Source of the DNA: CAZCYE01 sp964502775 | Lineage (GTDB): Bacteria > Actinomycetota > Acidimicrobiia > IMCC26256 > PALSA-555 | Assembly: GCA_964502775.1 (NCBI GenBank) | Contig: CAZCYE010000063.1 | Span: 1-9,526, forward strand | Length of the DNA stretch: 9,526 bases | Direction of reading: 5' to 3' | In this document: one piece after another, positions 1 to 7,035 of the stretch | How positions within the stretch are numbered: the stretch's first letter is position 1 | Layout of the letters: the number at the start of each line of letters is the position of its first letter | Program-made: the position numbers and the translations under genes | Notes under the pieces: generated by a model | What the model was told of the DNA's origin: nothing | Databases searched by the model: none | Seen by the model: the letters and a program-made list of their open reading frames with translations, nothing else

Positions 1-270
1 GTTCGTTTCGTTCCCACCGCGATGACTGCCGAGCAGTACGACAACACCCTGCGCAAGATCGAGGAGACCGTGAAGCCGTTTCCTCCGCCGGGCTCCGATT
101 ACCACGTGTGCTTTGGCTCGGAGGGGGGCCTCATGGTCAGTGAGATTTGGGACACGCGGGAGCAGTTCGAGGCGTTCAGTGAGCAACTCATGCCGATCCT
201 CGCGGAAGCCGGAATCGAGTTTTCCGGTCCCCCAACGGTCCTCGAGGTTCACAACATCATGAAGCGCTAA
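1..270 (+). CDS. Small ABM/Dabb-like protein, 5' end outside window
   Basis: The frame is open from the first base and ends at TAA 268-270, giving 89 visible residues. An ATG at 22 exists, but the codons before it read VRFVPTA, which looks like the first beta strand of small ferredoxin-like alpha/beta proteins of the antibiotic-biosynthesis-monooxygenase or Dabb type. Such proteins commonly open with a hydrophobic strand followed by a 'GMTAEQYD'-like helix. I therefore infer that the true start lies just left of the window. Other visible features are a central strand (GGLMVSEIWDT) followed by an amphipathic helix (REQFEAFSEQLMPIL) and a final strand (TVLEVHNI), which fits one dimeric alpha/beta-barrel domain. 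No catalytic residue can be assigned. These proteins are often orphan cytosolic ones of unknown substrate, so the family call is moderate and the function is unknown. Confidence 0.6.
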   Translation, partial: VRFVPTAMTAEQYDNTLRKIEETVKPFPPPGSDYHVCFGSEGGLMVSEIWDTREQFEAFSEQLMPILAEAGIEFSGPPTVLEVHNIMKR

Positions 271-285
271 ACCCACAAAGGGTTT
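269..285. terminator. Weak hairpin between convergent genes
   Basis: AAACCC (269-274) and GGGTTT (280-285) form a perfect 6-bp stem around a 5-nt loop, overlapping the stop codon of the first gene and lying in the 61-bp gap before the convergent SCP2 gene. There is no U-run beyond the stem itself, so it is at best a weak bidirectional terminator. A second short hairpin, GCGCT/AGCGC (316-320 with 324-328), sits just past the SCP2 stop. Confidence 0.3.
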
Positions 286-331
286 CGCCGAGTTGTCCTG
301 GGCGACACGGTGGAGGCGCTGGCAGCGCTCG

Positions 332-730
332 CTATTCGGTGATGACCCGGATGGCCTCGTGCAACGCCCCGCGGCCGGTGAGCGCGGCGCTGCCCGACGT
401 CATCAACTTGGCCATGTCGCCCTGCACCTTCACCTTGCCGGCGAGAAACGCCTCCATGGCCTGCGCCGGCTCACCCCCCACGAAGATCTCCCGGGCGGTC
501 TCGTAGTCGGTGGTGAGGTGCACGTCGGCGTCGTCGGCGTGCCCGATGTCCCAGTGACCCCGACCGGCTCGGGAGCTGATGTGGAGAGGGCGCTCGCCGC
601 CGAAGGGCGTGTCGGTCACGGTCACGTCGATCACGATGTCCACCACCGAGCCCGTCTCGGCTCCGTGCTCCTCCGCGAGCACTTCCACCGCGGCGAACCA
701 CTCGTCGGAGAGGAACGGGTGCGTGGCCAC
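332..730 (-). CDS. SCP2 sterol-binding domain protein
   Basis: This 132-residue single-domain protein resembles the SCP2 sterol-carrier family. The early acidic helix (LSDEWFAAVEVLAEE) is followed by beta strands containing DIVIDVTVTDTP and WDIGHADDADVHLTTDY. The C-terminal half has the family hallmark of a helix running into AFLAGKVKVQGDMAKLM (about residues 90-110). Members bind lipids or acyl-CoAs in a hydrophobic tunnel, and in actinobacteria stand-alone copies usually lack a known ligand. No signal peptide is seen, so it is probably cytosolic. The start is GTG at 730: an in-frame TGA lies upstream with no ATG, GTG or TTG between, so this start is forced. There is no Shine-Dalgarno; instead a -10-like TACGAT ends 7 nt before the GTG, suggesting a leaderless mRNA. 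The gene is divergent from gatC, 41 bp apart. Confidence 0.8.
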   Translation of the reverse strand: MATHPFLSDEWFAAVEVLAEEHGAETGSVVDIVIDVTVTDTPFGGERPLHISSRAGRGHWDIGHADDADVHLTTDYETAREIFVGGEPAQAMEAFLAGKVKVQGDMAKLMTSGSAALTGRGALHEAIRVITE

Positions 731-737
731 GCCGCGG

Positions 738-743
738 ATCGTA
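738..743 (-). promoter_or_regulatory. Predicted -10 element for the SCP2 gene
   Basis: On the minus strand this reads TACGAT, matching TANNNT. Seven nucleotides (731-737) separate it from the GTG start at 730, so transcription would begin at or next to the start codon. No convincing -35 is visible. It is prediction only, strengthened by identical spacing at gatC and at the ilvD leader. Confidence 0.5.
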
Positions 744-758
744 TCGTGGACCTGTCAC

Positions 759-764
759 TAGGCT
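759..764 (+). promoter_or_regulatory. Predicted -10 element for gatC
   Basis: TAGGCT matches TANNNT and is followed by exactly 7 nt (765-771) before the GTG start of gatC at 772. No Shine-Dalgarno precedes that GTG, so a leaderless gatCAB transcript is likely. No clear -35 is seen. The SCP2 -10 lies only 15 bp away on the other strand. Confidence 0.5.
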
Positions 765-771
765 CCCCGGC

Positions 772-1068
772 GTGGATGCCCGCATCACGCGTGCCGACGT
801 GGAGCACGTCGCGCGTCTGGCCCGGTTGGCGCTGACCGACGACGAGATCGAGGCGCTCGTCGGTGAGCTCGGTGCGGTGCTCGACCACGCGGGCGACGTC
901 GCCGCCCTCGATCTTGCCGACGTCGAACCCACCACGCATCCGGTACCCCTCGTGAACGTGCTGCGGTCCGACGAGGTGGGCCCCCGAGTGGACCGCGACG
1001 AGGTGCTGGCCCAGGCACCGGATGCCCACGACCACCGGTTCCGCGTCCCCCGCATCCTCGACGCATGA
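772..1068 (+). CDS. gatC: Asp/Glu-tRNA amidotransferase subunit C
   Basis: GatC is the small subunit of the GatCAB amidotransferase. It wraps around GatA, stabilising it and holding it against GatB. The 98-residue length is typical. Two family landmarks are visible: the N-terminal helix ITRADVEHVARLARLALTDDE (about 5-25, quoted in part as HVARLARLAL) and the C-terminal block LRSDEVGPRVDRDEVLAQAP leading into FRVPRIL. The start is GTG at 772; an ATG at 776 is out of frame. The TGA at 1066-1068 is 10 bp before the preferred gatA start, and the order gatC-gatA-gatB is the usual bacterial operon. The lack of a ribosome binding site together with the TAGGCT hexamer 7 nt upstream argues that gatC is the leaderless first gene of the operon. 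Confidence 0.93.
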   Translation: MDARITRADVEHVARLARLALTDDEIEALVGELGAVLDHAGDVAALDLADVEPTTHPVPLVNVLRSDEVGPRVDRDEVLAQAPDAHDHRFRVPRILDA

Positions 1069-1078
1069 AGCCAGGCCG

Positions 1079-2518
1079 ATGACCGCCACGGCCCTCGAGA
1101 TCGCCCGCGCCGTCCGCGCCGGTGAGCGCCGCGCCCGGGAGGTCCTCGACGAGTGTCTCGACGCCATCGCGGCGACCGAGCCCGACGTGCACGCCTTCAA
1201 CCTCGTGCTCGCCGACGACGCCCGGGCGGCGGCCGAGGCCGTCGACGCCACGGTTGCCCGGGGGGAGGATCCGGGCCCTCTCGCCGGCGTGCCGATCGCG
1301 CTGAAGGACAACCTGTGCACCCGGGGGGTGCCCACCACGTGCAGCTCGCGGATCCTCGAGGGGTGGCGCCCGCCCTACAGCGCCACCGTCGTGGAACGCG
1401 TCGTGGCCGCGGGCGCGATCGTGGTCGGCAAGACGAACCTCGACGAGTTCGCCATGGGCTCGTCCACCGAGAACTCTGCGTTCGGGCCCACGCGCAATCC
1501 CCGGGACCTGAGCCGGGTGCCGGGCGGGTCGAGTGGGGGGTCGGCGGCCGCGGTGGCGGCGGGCTTCGTGCCCCTCGCGCTCGGCTCGGACACGGGCGGC
1601 TCCATCCGCCAGCCCGCGGCCTTGTGCGGCGTGGTGGGGGTCAAGCCCACCTACGGCCGGGTGTCGCGCTACGGGCTCGTGGCGTTCGCGAGCAGCCTCG
1701 ACCAGATCGGCCCGTTCGCCACCACCGTGGCCGATGCCGCGCTCCTGCTCGACGTGATCGACGGCCACGACCCGCGCGACTCCACCTCGATTCCCTCGCC
1801 GTACCTCCCCGTGGCCACGAGCGCCGGCCCGCAGGACCTGGCCGGTGTGCGCGTCGGGATCGTGGAGGAGCTCACTGATGCCGACGGCGTGGAGCCCGAG
1901 GTGCGCGCCGCGGTGGAGGCCGCCGCGCGAGCACTCGAATCGGCGGGGGCGTCGGTGGACCGCGTGCGGGTACCGAGCGCGGTGCACGGCCTGTCGGCGT
2001 ACTACCTCATCGCGCCGGCCGAGGCGTCGTCCAACCTCGCGCGCTACGACGGCGTGCGCTACGGGCTTCGCGTCGATGCCGACGACGTGGCCACCATGAA
2101 CGCCCGCACCCGTGCCGCCGGCTTCGGGCCCGAGGTGAAGCGGCGCATCATGCTCGGGACCTACGCGCTCTCGGCCGGCTACTACGACGCGTATTACGGC
2201 CAAGCCCAGCGGGTTCGGACCCTGATCGTGCGCGACTTCGACCGCGCCTACGACACCGCCTCCGGTGGTGTCGACCTGCTGCTCGCGCCCACGTCGCCCA
2301 CCGTGGCTTTCGAGCTCGGGGCCAAGACCGACGACCCGCTCACGATGTACCTCTCGGACGTGTGCACGATCCCCACCAACCTGGCCGGCCACCCGGCGAT
2401 GAGCGTGCCCTTCGGTACCGGGCGTGACGGCCTGCCCGTGGGGGTGCAGGTGCTGGCGCCTGCCCTCGCCGAGCCGCTCATGTTCCGAGCCGCGCACGTG
2501 CTGGAAGCGGCGCAATGA
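1079..2518 (+). CDS. gatA: Asp/Glu-tRNA amidotransferase subunit A (amidase)
   Basis: GatA hydrolyses glutamine to supply ammonia for converting Glu-tRNA(Gln) and/or Asp-tRNA(Asn) to the amidated forms. It is 479 residues, normal for the family, and belongs to the amidase-signature superfamily. The Ser-cisSer-Lys triad is intact: Lys76 in PIALKDNLC, Ser151 in the GGSSGGSAAA signature, and nucleophile Ser175 in GSDTGGSIRQPAA. The 24-residue gap between the two serines matches that of characterised GatA proteins. I chose ATG 1079 because it begins MTATALEIARAVRAGE, a normal GatA N-terminus. A start at 1022 would overlap gatC by 47 bp and add 19 low-complexity residues. The C-terminus (PVGVQVLAPALAEPLMFRAA) is complete. 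Its TGA overlaps an ATG at 2515 (ATGA), probably the lost gatB start, so translational coupling is likely. Confidence 0.95.
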   Translation: MTATALEIARAVRAGERRAREVLDECLDAIAATEPDVHAFNLVLADDARAAAEAVDATVARGEDPGPLAGVPIALKDNLCTRGVPTTCSSRILEGWRPPYSATVVERVVAAGAIVVGKTNLDEFAMGSSTENSAFGPTRNPRDLSRVPGGSSGGSAAAVAAGFVPLALGSDTGGSIRQPAALCGVVGVKPTYGRVSRYGLVAFASSLDQIGPFATTVADAALLLDVIDGHDPRDSTSIPSPYLPVATSAGPQDLAGVRVGIVEELTDADGVEPEVRAAVEAAARALESAGASVDRVRVPSAVHGLSAYYLIAPAEASSNLARYDGVRYGLRVDADDVATMNARTRAAGFGPEVKRRIMLGTYALSAGYYDAYYGQAQRVRTLIVRDFDRAYDTASGGVDLLLAPTSPTVAFELGAKTDDPLTMYLSDVCTIPTNLAGHPAMSVPFGTGRDGLPVGVQVLAPALAEPLMFRAAHVLEAAQ

Positions 2519-2618
2519 NNNNNNNNNNNNNNNNNNNNNNNNNNNNNNNNNNNNNNNNNNNNNNNNNNNNNNNNNNNNNNNNNNNNNNNNNNNNNNNNNN
2601 NNNNNNNNNNNNNNNNNN
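2519..2618. other. Assembly gap of 100 N
   Basis: Exactly 100 undetermined bases, the conventional placeholder for a gap of unknown length. It separates the gatA stop from the first known codons of gatB. The real missing segment probably encodes only the first few to about fifteen residues of GatB. The placeholder length puts the ATG at 2515 out of frame with gatB, which should not be read as a frameshift. Confidence 0.98.
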
Positions 2619-4072
2619 GCTGGGAGGCGGTGATCGGGCTCGAGACCCACGTGGAGCTCTCCACCGCCACCAAGCTCTTCTGCGGTTGTCCCAACGAGTT
2701 CGGCTCCGAGCCCAACACCAACGTGTGCCCGGTGTGCCTCGGCCTGCCGGGTTCGCTCCCCGTGCTCAACGAGGCGGCGGTGGAGTACGCGTTGCGTCTG
2801 GCCGAGGCGCTCGACTTCGACGTGCCCGACGTGTCGGTGTTCGCGCGCAAGAACTACTTCTATCCCGACATGCCCAAGGACTACCAGATCAGCCAGTACG
2901 AGGCGCCGATCCTCAGTGACGGCTCGATCGAGATCGACGGTGTGCGCATCGGCATCGAGCGGGCCCACATCGAGGAGGACACGGGCAAGACCATCCACGT
3001 GGGTGGTGGGGGGCGGATCCACGATGCCTCGTCGTCGCTCGTCGACTACAACCGCGCCGGCGTACCCCTCATGGAGATCGTGACCCGCCCCGACCTGCGC
3101 GGTGCCGAGCAGGCCCGCGGCTACGTCAACGAGGTGCGAGCGCTGCTGCGGGCCATCGGGGTCTCCGACGTGAAGATGGAGGAGGGCTCGCTGCGCGTCG
3201 ACGCCAACGTGTCCGTACGCCGGACGGGGGCCGCCGAGCTCGGCACGAAGGTCGAGATCAAGAACATGAACTCGTTGCGCTCGCTCGGACGGGCCATCGA
3301 CTCCGAGATCGCGCGCCAGACCGAGATGCTCGTGCGCGGCGAGCGGATCGTGCAGGAGACACGCCACTGGGACGAGGCCGAAGGTCGCACGCACAGCATG
3401 CGCACCAAGGAGGGTTCCAGCGACTACCGGTACTTCCCCGAGCCCGACCTCGTGCCGCTCGCTCCGACCGCGGAGCAGCGCGCTCGCGTGCGGGGGACGC
3501 TGCCCGAGCTGCCCGCGGCTCGCCGCGCCCGTTGGCAGGCCGAGTGGGGCATCGCTGAGGCCGACGCCCGCGTGCTGGTCGATGCGCCGGGGCTGGCTGA
3601 CTACGCCGAGGCCGCGGTCGCCGCGCTGGCCGGCGGCAGTGCCCGCGACATCGCCAACTGGTGCATCGGCGACCTGCTCGCGTACCTCAACGAGACCGGG
3701 CTCGCGCCCGAGGTGCTCCCGCTCCCGCCCGACGGGCTGGCCGAGCTCGTGGGGCTCGTGGCCGACGGCACCCTGTCGCGCAACCTCGCCAAGGACGTGC
3801 TGGGCGAGTGCCTCCGTGAGCCCAAGCGGCCCAAGGACGTGATCGCCGAACGTGGGCTCGCCCAGGTGAGCGACGAGGGCGAGCTCGCCTCGGTGCTCGC
3901 CTCGGTGCTGGGCGCCAACCCCGACGTGGTGGCGTCGTACCGCGCCGGCGACGACAAGGAGCGCAAGAAAAAGCGCGGCTTCCTGATGGGCGAGGCGATG
4001 AAGGCCACCAAGGGCCAGGCCAACCCCCAGCTCCTCAACCGCCTGCTCGACGAGCGCCTGGATCGCGAGTAG
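2619..4072 (+). CDS. gatB: Asp/Glu-tRNA amidotransferase subunit B, N-terminus lost in gap
   Basis: GatB binds the misacylated tRNA, activates its side-chain carboxylate with ATP, and accepts ammonia channelled from GatA. The first full codon is TGG at 2621, giving WEAVIGLETHVEL, the usual GatB opening; a GTG at 2630 is an internal Val, not a start. A CxC...CxxC set (codons at 2681, 2687, 2726 and 2735) looks like the zinc-binding motif of many GatB proteins. FARKNYFYPDMPKDYQISQY and the signature DYNRAGVPLMEI follow. The C-terminal YqeY-like tRNA-binding region ends in KATKGQANPQLLNRLL with stop TAG 4070-4072. Apart from the few residues hidden by the N run the protein is full length. Only 10 bp separate its stop from that of the convergent aldolase gene. 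Confidence 0.94.
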
Positions 4073-4082
4073 CGGCTGCTCG

Positions 4083-5225
4083 TCAGTCCATCGGCACGTT
4101 GCGCACGATGTGCCCGTCGATGCGCCCGAAGATCTCGTCGAGGGAGTGGCCCGTGATCGTGAGACCGTGGTTGCGCTGGCCCACGACGGCCCGCGAGGGA
4201 TCGGGGGCGCTGCGCACGAGCTCGGCCACCGCTTCGGCGAGCTCGAGCGTGCCGCACGGGTAGTTGATCTCGGTGGCCACCGTGCCCTCGATCCACGCGT
4301 GCACGTGCACGATCGCACCCACGCCCGGTTGCTCCCGGTAGATCGTCCAGTGCTCGATGGCGTCCACCGACACCCGGTTGGGCTTCACGTCCGGGGGGAC
4401 CGAGAGCACGATCGCCTCGCGTGCGGGGTCATAGCCGCGCACGAGCAACACATCCCGGCCGATCTCGCGCAGGTTGGCCTTGTCGACGCCGCTCGCGCTC
4501 ATCCAGAACTCGGGCCCGAATCCGGAGTCGGTGGGAGGCAGGCGCCGAGCGCTCACGTTGCCGTAGCTCAAGCCGCCGATCCCGTAGAGGAGCTTCACGT
4601 GGTGCAGGTCGCGGGCCGAGAGGATCTCCTCGATCGGGAACGCCGCCGGGAGCAGGTCGAGCGCGTCGAGGCGCTCGCCCGCGCGCGCGATCTGGCGAGT
4701 CTGCTCGTCGCCGGCCACCAGGTCGGCGGGCAGGTCGGGGTGGAACTCGTTGGCGATCACGAGGTGCGACGACGCCAGCGGCTCCACCCGCTCGAAGACG
4801 CCGGTGAAGAACTTGTCGTCGTCCCCCGTGTGCTCGAGGGTGTAGGTGCCCTGCTCGAGGGTCACGAAGTGCGCGGCGGGGCCGTCGGGGCCGTTGCTGA
4901 CCAGCACGCCCAGGTTGGCCAGGCCCCGCACCAAGAAGGGGTATCCGGTGCGCAGCAGGTCACGGGGCGGAGTGGGAACGCTCGCGATCGCGACCACGAA
5001 CGTGGGCGCGCTCTTGCGGCGGTAGGGACGGGTCCCGGCGGGATCCACGAGGTGGAGCACCACTTGCACTTCGGGCCCCGGGCGGCGTTCCTCGTAGCCC
5101 TCCTCGGCCATGGTCCGCTCGAGGCCCGCCACGAACCAGGCCATGACGTCATCACCGGAAGTGCCGTTGCGGGCGAACGTGCGATCGATGACTGCGTCGC
5201 GGCGAGCCAGCATCTCGTCGAGCAT
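4083..5225 (-). CDS. Class II aldolase/adducin-family protein with extra N-terminal domain
   Basis: This is a 380-residue protein. Residues from about 196 to the end match the class II aldolase/adducin fold: LSYGNVSAR (Asn223), MSASGVDK, the metal-binding pair His307-x-His309 in VHVHAW, and a further His353 in QRNHGLTITG. Characterised members are Zn-dependent aldolases, epimerases or dehydratases of small sugar phosphates; this one's substrate cannot be read from the sequence. Residues 1-190 form a separate region I do not recognise, with strands such as VQVVLHLVDP and TFVVAIASVP and an FHPDLPADL stretch. ATG 5225 is preferred because GGGGAC lies about 8 nt upstream; ATG 5240 in the same frame would add five residues. 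A TATCGG on the minus strand (5258-5263) is a possible -10. The frame stays open to 5807, but that extension only shadows ilvD. The gene is convergent with gatB and divergent from ilvD. Confidence 0.78.
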   Translation of the reverse strand: MLDEMLARRDAVIDRTFARNGTSGDDVMAWFVAGLERTMAEEGYEERRPGPEVQVVLHLVDPAGTRPYRRKSAPTFVVAIASVPTPPRDLLRTGYPFLVRGLANLGVLVSNGPDGPAAHFVTLEQGTYTLEHTGDDDKFFTGVFERVEPLASSHLVIANEFHPDLPADLVAGDEQTRQIARAGERLDALDLLPAAFPIEEILSARDLHHVKLLYGIGGLSYGNVSARRLPPTDSGFGPEFWMSASGVDKANLREIGRDVLLVRGYDPAREAIVLSVPPDVKPNRVSVDAIEHWTIYREQPGVGAIVHVHAWIEGTVATEINYPCGTLELAEAVAELVRSAPDPSRAVVGQRNHGLTITGHSLDEIFGRIDGHIVRNVPMD

Positions 5226-5260
5226 ACGAGATGTCCCCATTGGGCCTGAGGGGGCACCGA

Positions 5261-5266
5261 TACGCT
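5261..5266 (+). promoter_or_regulatory. Predicted -10 element of the ilvD leader
   Basis: TACGCT matches TANNNT and ends 7 nt before the ATG at 5274, the same geometry as at gatC and the SCP2 gene. The nearest -35-like hexamer is TTGGGC (5240-5245) at a short 15-bp spacing, so the -35 is doubtful. It overlaps the possible minus-strand -10 of the aldolase gene (5258-5263). Confidence 0.45.
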
Positions 5267-5273
5267 GTCGGGC

Positions 5274-5339
5274 ATGACGAGACGGAGCGCAGCGCGGGCC
5301 GGATGGCCGGGAGCGCGTAGCGGAGTCGACCCGGAATGA
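5274..5339 (+). CDS. Possible leaderless 21-codon leader ORF before ilvD
   Basis: ATG 5274 opens a 21-codon frame beginning MTRRSAARAGW and ending SGVDPE, with TGA at 5337-5339. Its start is positioned for leaderless translation from the TACGCT element. Its stop overlaps the next ATG as ATGA (5336-5339). It contains only one Val and no Ile or Leu, and no terminator follows it, so it is not a classical branched-chain attenuator peptide. Whether it is translated is unknown. An alternative is that it is merely 5' leader sequence with chance frames. Confidence 0.35.
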   Translation: MTRRSAARAGWPGARSGVDPE

Positions 5340-5364
5340 TGAGCGGAGTCGACCCGGAATGAAT
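5319..5364 (+). repeat. 23-bp tandem duplication spanning the ilvD start
   Basis: A 21-bp sequence beginning AGCGGAGTCGACCCGG occurs identically at 5319-5339 and 5342-5362, giving a 23-bp tandem period. Each copy ends in GGAATGA, so both carry an ATG (5336 and 5359), and the second is the ilvD start. Because 23 is not a multiple of 3, the two ATGs are in different frames. Confidence 0.9.
5336..5362 (+). CDS. Eight-codon mini-ORF overlapping the ilvD start
   Basis: The first repeat copy supplies ATG 5336, which reads MMSGVDPE and stops at TGA 5360-5362. That stop overlaps the ilvD ATG (5359-5361) as ATGA. The frame's own start overlaps the stop of the preceding 21-codon frame in the same way. 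It would act, if at all, by passing ribosomes on to ilvD. It arises automatically from the tandem duplication, so a functional role is speculative. Confidence 0.3.
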   Translation: MMSGVDPE

Positions 5365-7035
5365 GATCGCAAGCTGCGCAGCCGCGACGTCACCGATGGT
5401 ATGGAGCGCGCGCCGGCGCGGGCGATGCTGCGGGCCATCGGGATGACCGACGCCGACTGGGACAAGCCCCAGGTGGCCGTCGCCTCGAGCTGGAACGAGG
5501 TCACGCCCTGCAACCTCCCGCTGGACCGCCTGGCCAAGCGGTCCAAGGAGGGCGTGCGCGACGCCGGTGGCTTCCCGATCGAGTTCGTGACCATCGCGGT
5601 GAGTGACGGCATCTCGATGGGCCACGAGGGAATGCGCGGGTCGCTCGTGAGTCGCGAGATCATCGCCGACTCGGTGGAGTGCATGATGCACGCCGAGCGC
5701 TTCGACGCGCTGGTCACCTTCGCCGGTTGCGACAAGAGCCTCCCGGGCATGCTGATGGCCGCGGCGCGGGTCAACCTGCCGTCGGTGTTCCTGTACGGGG
5801 GGAGCATCCTGCCCGGGAGCTACAAGGGTCAGGCGCTCGACATCGTCAGCGTCTTCGAGGCCGTCGGTGCGTGCTCGGCCGGCACGCTGACCGAGAACGA
5901 GCTGGGCGAGATCGAGCGCCGCGCGTGTCCCACCGAGGGCTCGTGCGCCGGCATGTTCACGGCCAACACCATGGCGTCGGCGGCCGAGGCGATCGGGATG
6001 GCGCTGCCGGGTAGCTCATCGCCGCCGGCCATCGACCACCGCCGTGACGACTTCGCCTACGAGAGCGGGCGCGCCGTCGTGGCGCTGCTCGACGCGGGCA
6101 TCCGGCCGCGCCAGATCATGACCGCCGAGGCGTTCGAGAACGCGATCGCGGTGGGCATGGCGCTCGGCGGCTCCACCAACCTCGTGCTGCACCTGCTCGC
6201 CATCGCCAACGAGGCCGGCGTGGAGCTCGAGCTCGACGACTTCAACCGCATCGGTGCCCGGGTGCCCCACATCGCCGACATGAAACCGCACGGCCGCTAT
6301 CACATGAGCGACCTCGACCGGATCGGGGGCGTGCCGGTGGTGATGCGCGAGCTCCTCGACGCGGGACTGCTGCACGGCGACTGCCTCACCGTGACCGGTG
6401 CGACGGTGGCCGAGAACCTCGCCGCGCTCGACGTGCCTCGCCCCGACGGCGACGTGATCCACTCCCTGACCGATCCGATCCATCCCCAGGGCGGCATCGC
6501 CGTGCTCACCGGCTCGCTCGCCCCCAAGGGCGGCGTGGTGAAGGTGGCCGGGATCGACACGATGCGCTTCGAGGGCACCGCCCGAGTCTTCGACGGCGAG
6601 GAGCAGGCTATGGACGCCATTCTCGCCGGGCGCATCGCCGCGGGCGACGTGGTCGTGATCCGGTACGAGGGGCCCAAGGGCGGGCCCGGCATGCGGGAGA
6701 TGCTCGCCGTGACGGGGGCGATGGAGGGTGCCGGGCGAGGCACCGACGCGGCACTGGTCACGGACGGCCGCTTCTCGGGGGGCACCCAAGGGTTCTGCGT
6801 CGGCCACATCGCGCCGGAAACGGTGGACGGCGGCCCCATCGCCTTGGTCGAGGACGGCGACCGCATCGTGATCGACGCGGCCGAGCACACCATCGACCTG
6901 CTTGTGGACTCCGAGACGCTCGCGACCCGACGTGCCGGTTGGAAGCCTCTGGAGCCGCGCTACACGAGGGGCTTTCTGGCCAAGTTCGCGCGCCTCGCCC
7001 AGGGTGCCGAGCGCGGCGCCATCACCAACGTGTGA
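5359..7035 (+). CDS. ilvD: Dihydroxy-acid dehydratase
   Basis: IlvD converts 2,3-dihydroxy-isovalerate and 2,3-dihydroxy-3-methylvalerate to the 2-keto acids that become valine (and leucine) and isoleucine. The 558-residue length and the N-terminus KLRSRDVTDGMERAPARAML are typical of the IlvD/Edd family. Three cysteines in the positions of the [2Fe-2S] ligands are present: Cys51 (EVTPCN), Cys124 (AGCDKSLPGM) and Cys196 (EGSCAGMF). Asp125 and Lys126, following Cys124, correspond to the Mg-binding Asp and carbamylated Lys of related dehydratases. The second family signature VTDGRFSGGT lies near the C-terminus. The start ATG 5359 lies in the second copy of a 23-bp repeat and overlaps a mini-ORF stop; GGA just before it is only a feeble ribosome-binding site. 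The stop TGA overlaps the ATG of the next small frame (TGATG). Confidence 0.96.
   Translation: MNDRKLRSRDVTDGMERAPARAMLRAIGMTDADWDKPQVAVASSWNEVTPCNLPLDRLAKRSKEGVRDAGGFPIEFVTIAVSDGISMGHEGMRGSLVSREIIADSVECMMHAERFDALVTFAGCDKSLPGMLMAAARVNLPSVFLYGGSILPGSYKGQALDIVSVFEAVGACSAGTLTENELGEIERRACPTEGSCAGMFTANTMASAAEAIGMALPGSSSPPAIDHRRDDFAYESGRAVVALLDAGIRPRQIMTAEAFENAIAVGMALGGSTNLVLHLLAIANEAGVELELDDFNRIGARVPHIADMKPHGRYHMSDLDRIGGVPVVMRELLDAGLLHGDCLTVTGATVAENLAALDVPRPDGDVIHSLTDPIHPQGGIAVLTGSLAPKGGVVKVAGIDTMRFEGTARVFDGEEQAMDAILAGRIAAGDVVVIRYEGPKGGPGMREMLAVTGAMEGAGRGTDAALVTDGRFSGGTQGFCVGHIAPETVDGGPIALVEDGDRIVIDAAEHTIDLLVDSETLATRRAGWKPLEPRYTRGFLAKFARLAQGAERGAITNV

Noticed and set aside
293..835. 180-codon plus-strand open frame
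   Set aside because: It overlaps the SCP2 gene antisense and runs into gatC; the Arg/Gly/His-rich composition marks a shadow frame.
1022..1078. Upstream gatA start at 1022
   Set aside because: It would overlap gatC by 47 bp and add residues not seen in GatA N-termini; ATG 1079 gives the normal beginning.
785..4318. 1177-codon minus-strand open frame
   Set aside because: It runs antisense to gatC, gatA and gatB, crosses the N gap, and its His/Arg/Gly-rich translation is typical of a high-GC shadow frame.
5297..5308. GGCC/GGCC hairpin in the ilvD leader
   Set aside because: A four-pair stem without a U-run is expected by chance at this GC content.
5274..5339. Branched-chain attenuator peptide for ilvD
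   Set aside because: Only one Val codon, no Ile or Leu, and no terminator hairpin with U-run before ilvD; kept only as a possible coupling ORF.
5241..5807. N-terminal extension of the aldolase gene to 5807
   Set aside because: The extension runs antisense through the ilvD start and the predicted promoter and adds nothing resembling a domain; starts at 5225 or 5240 are preferred.
6016..6888. 290-codon minus-strand open frame
   Set aside because: It lies antisense inside ilvD with no recognisable domain.
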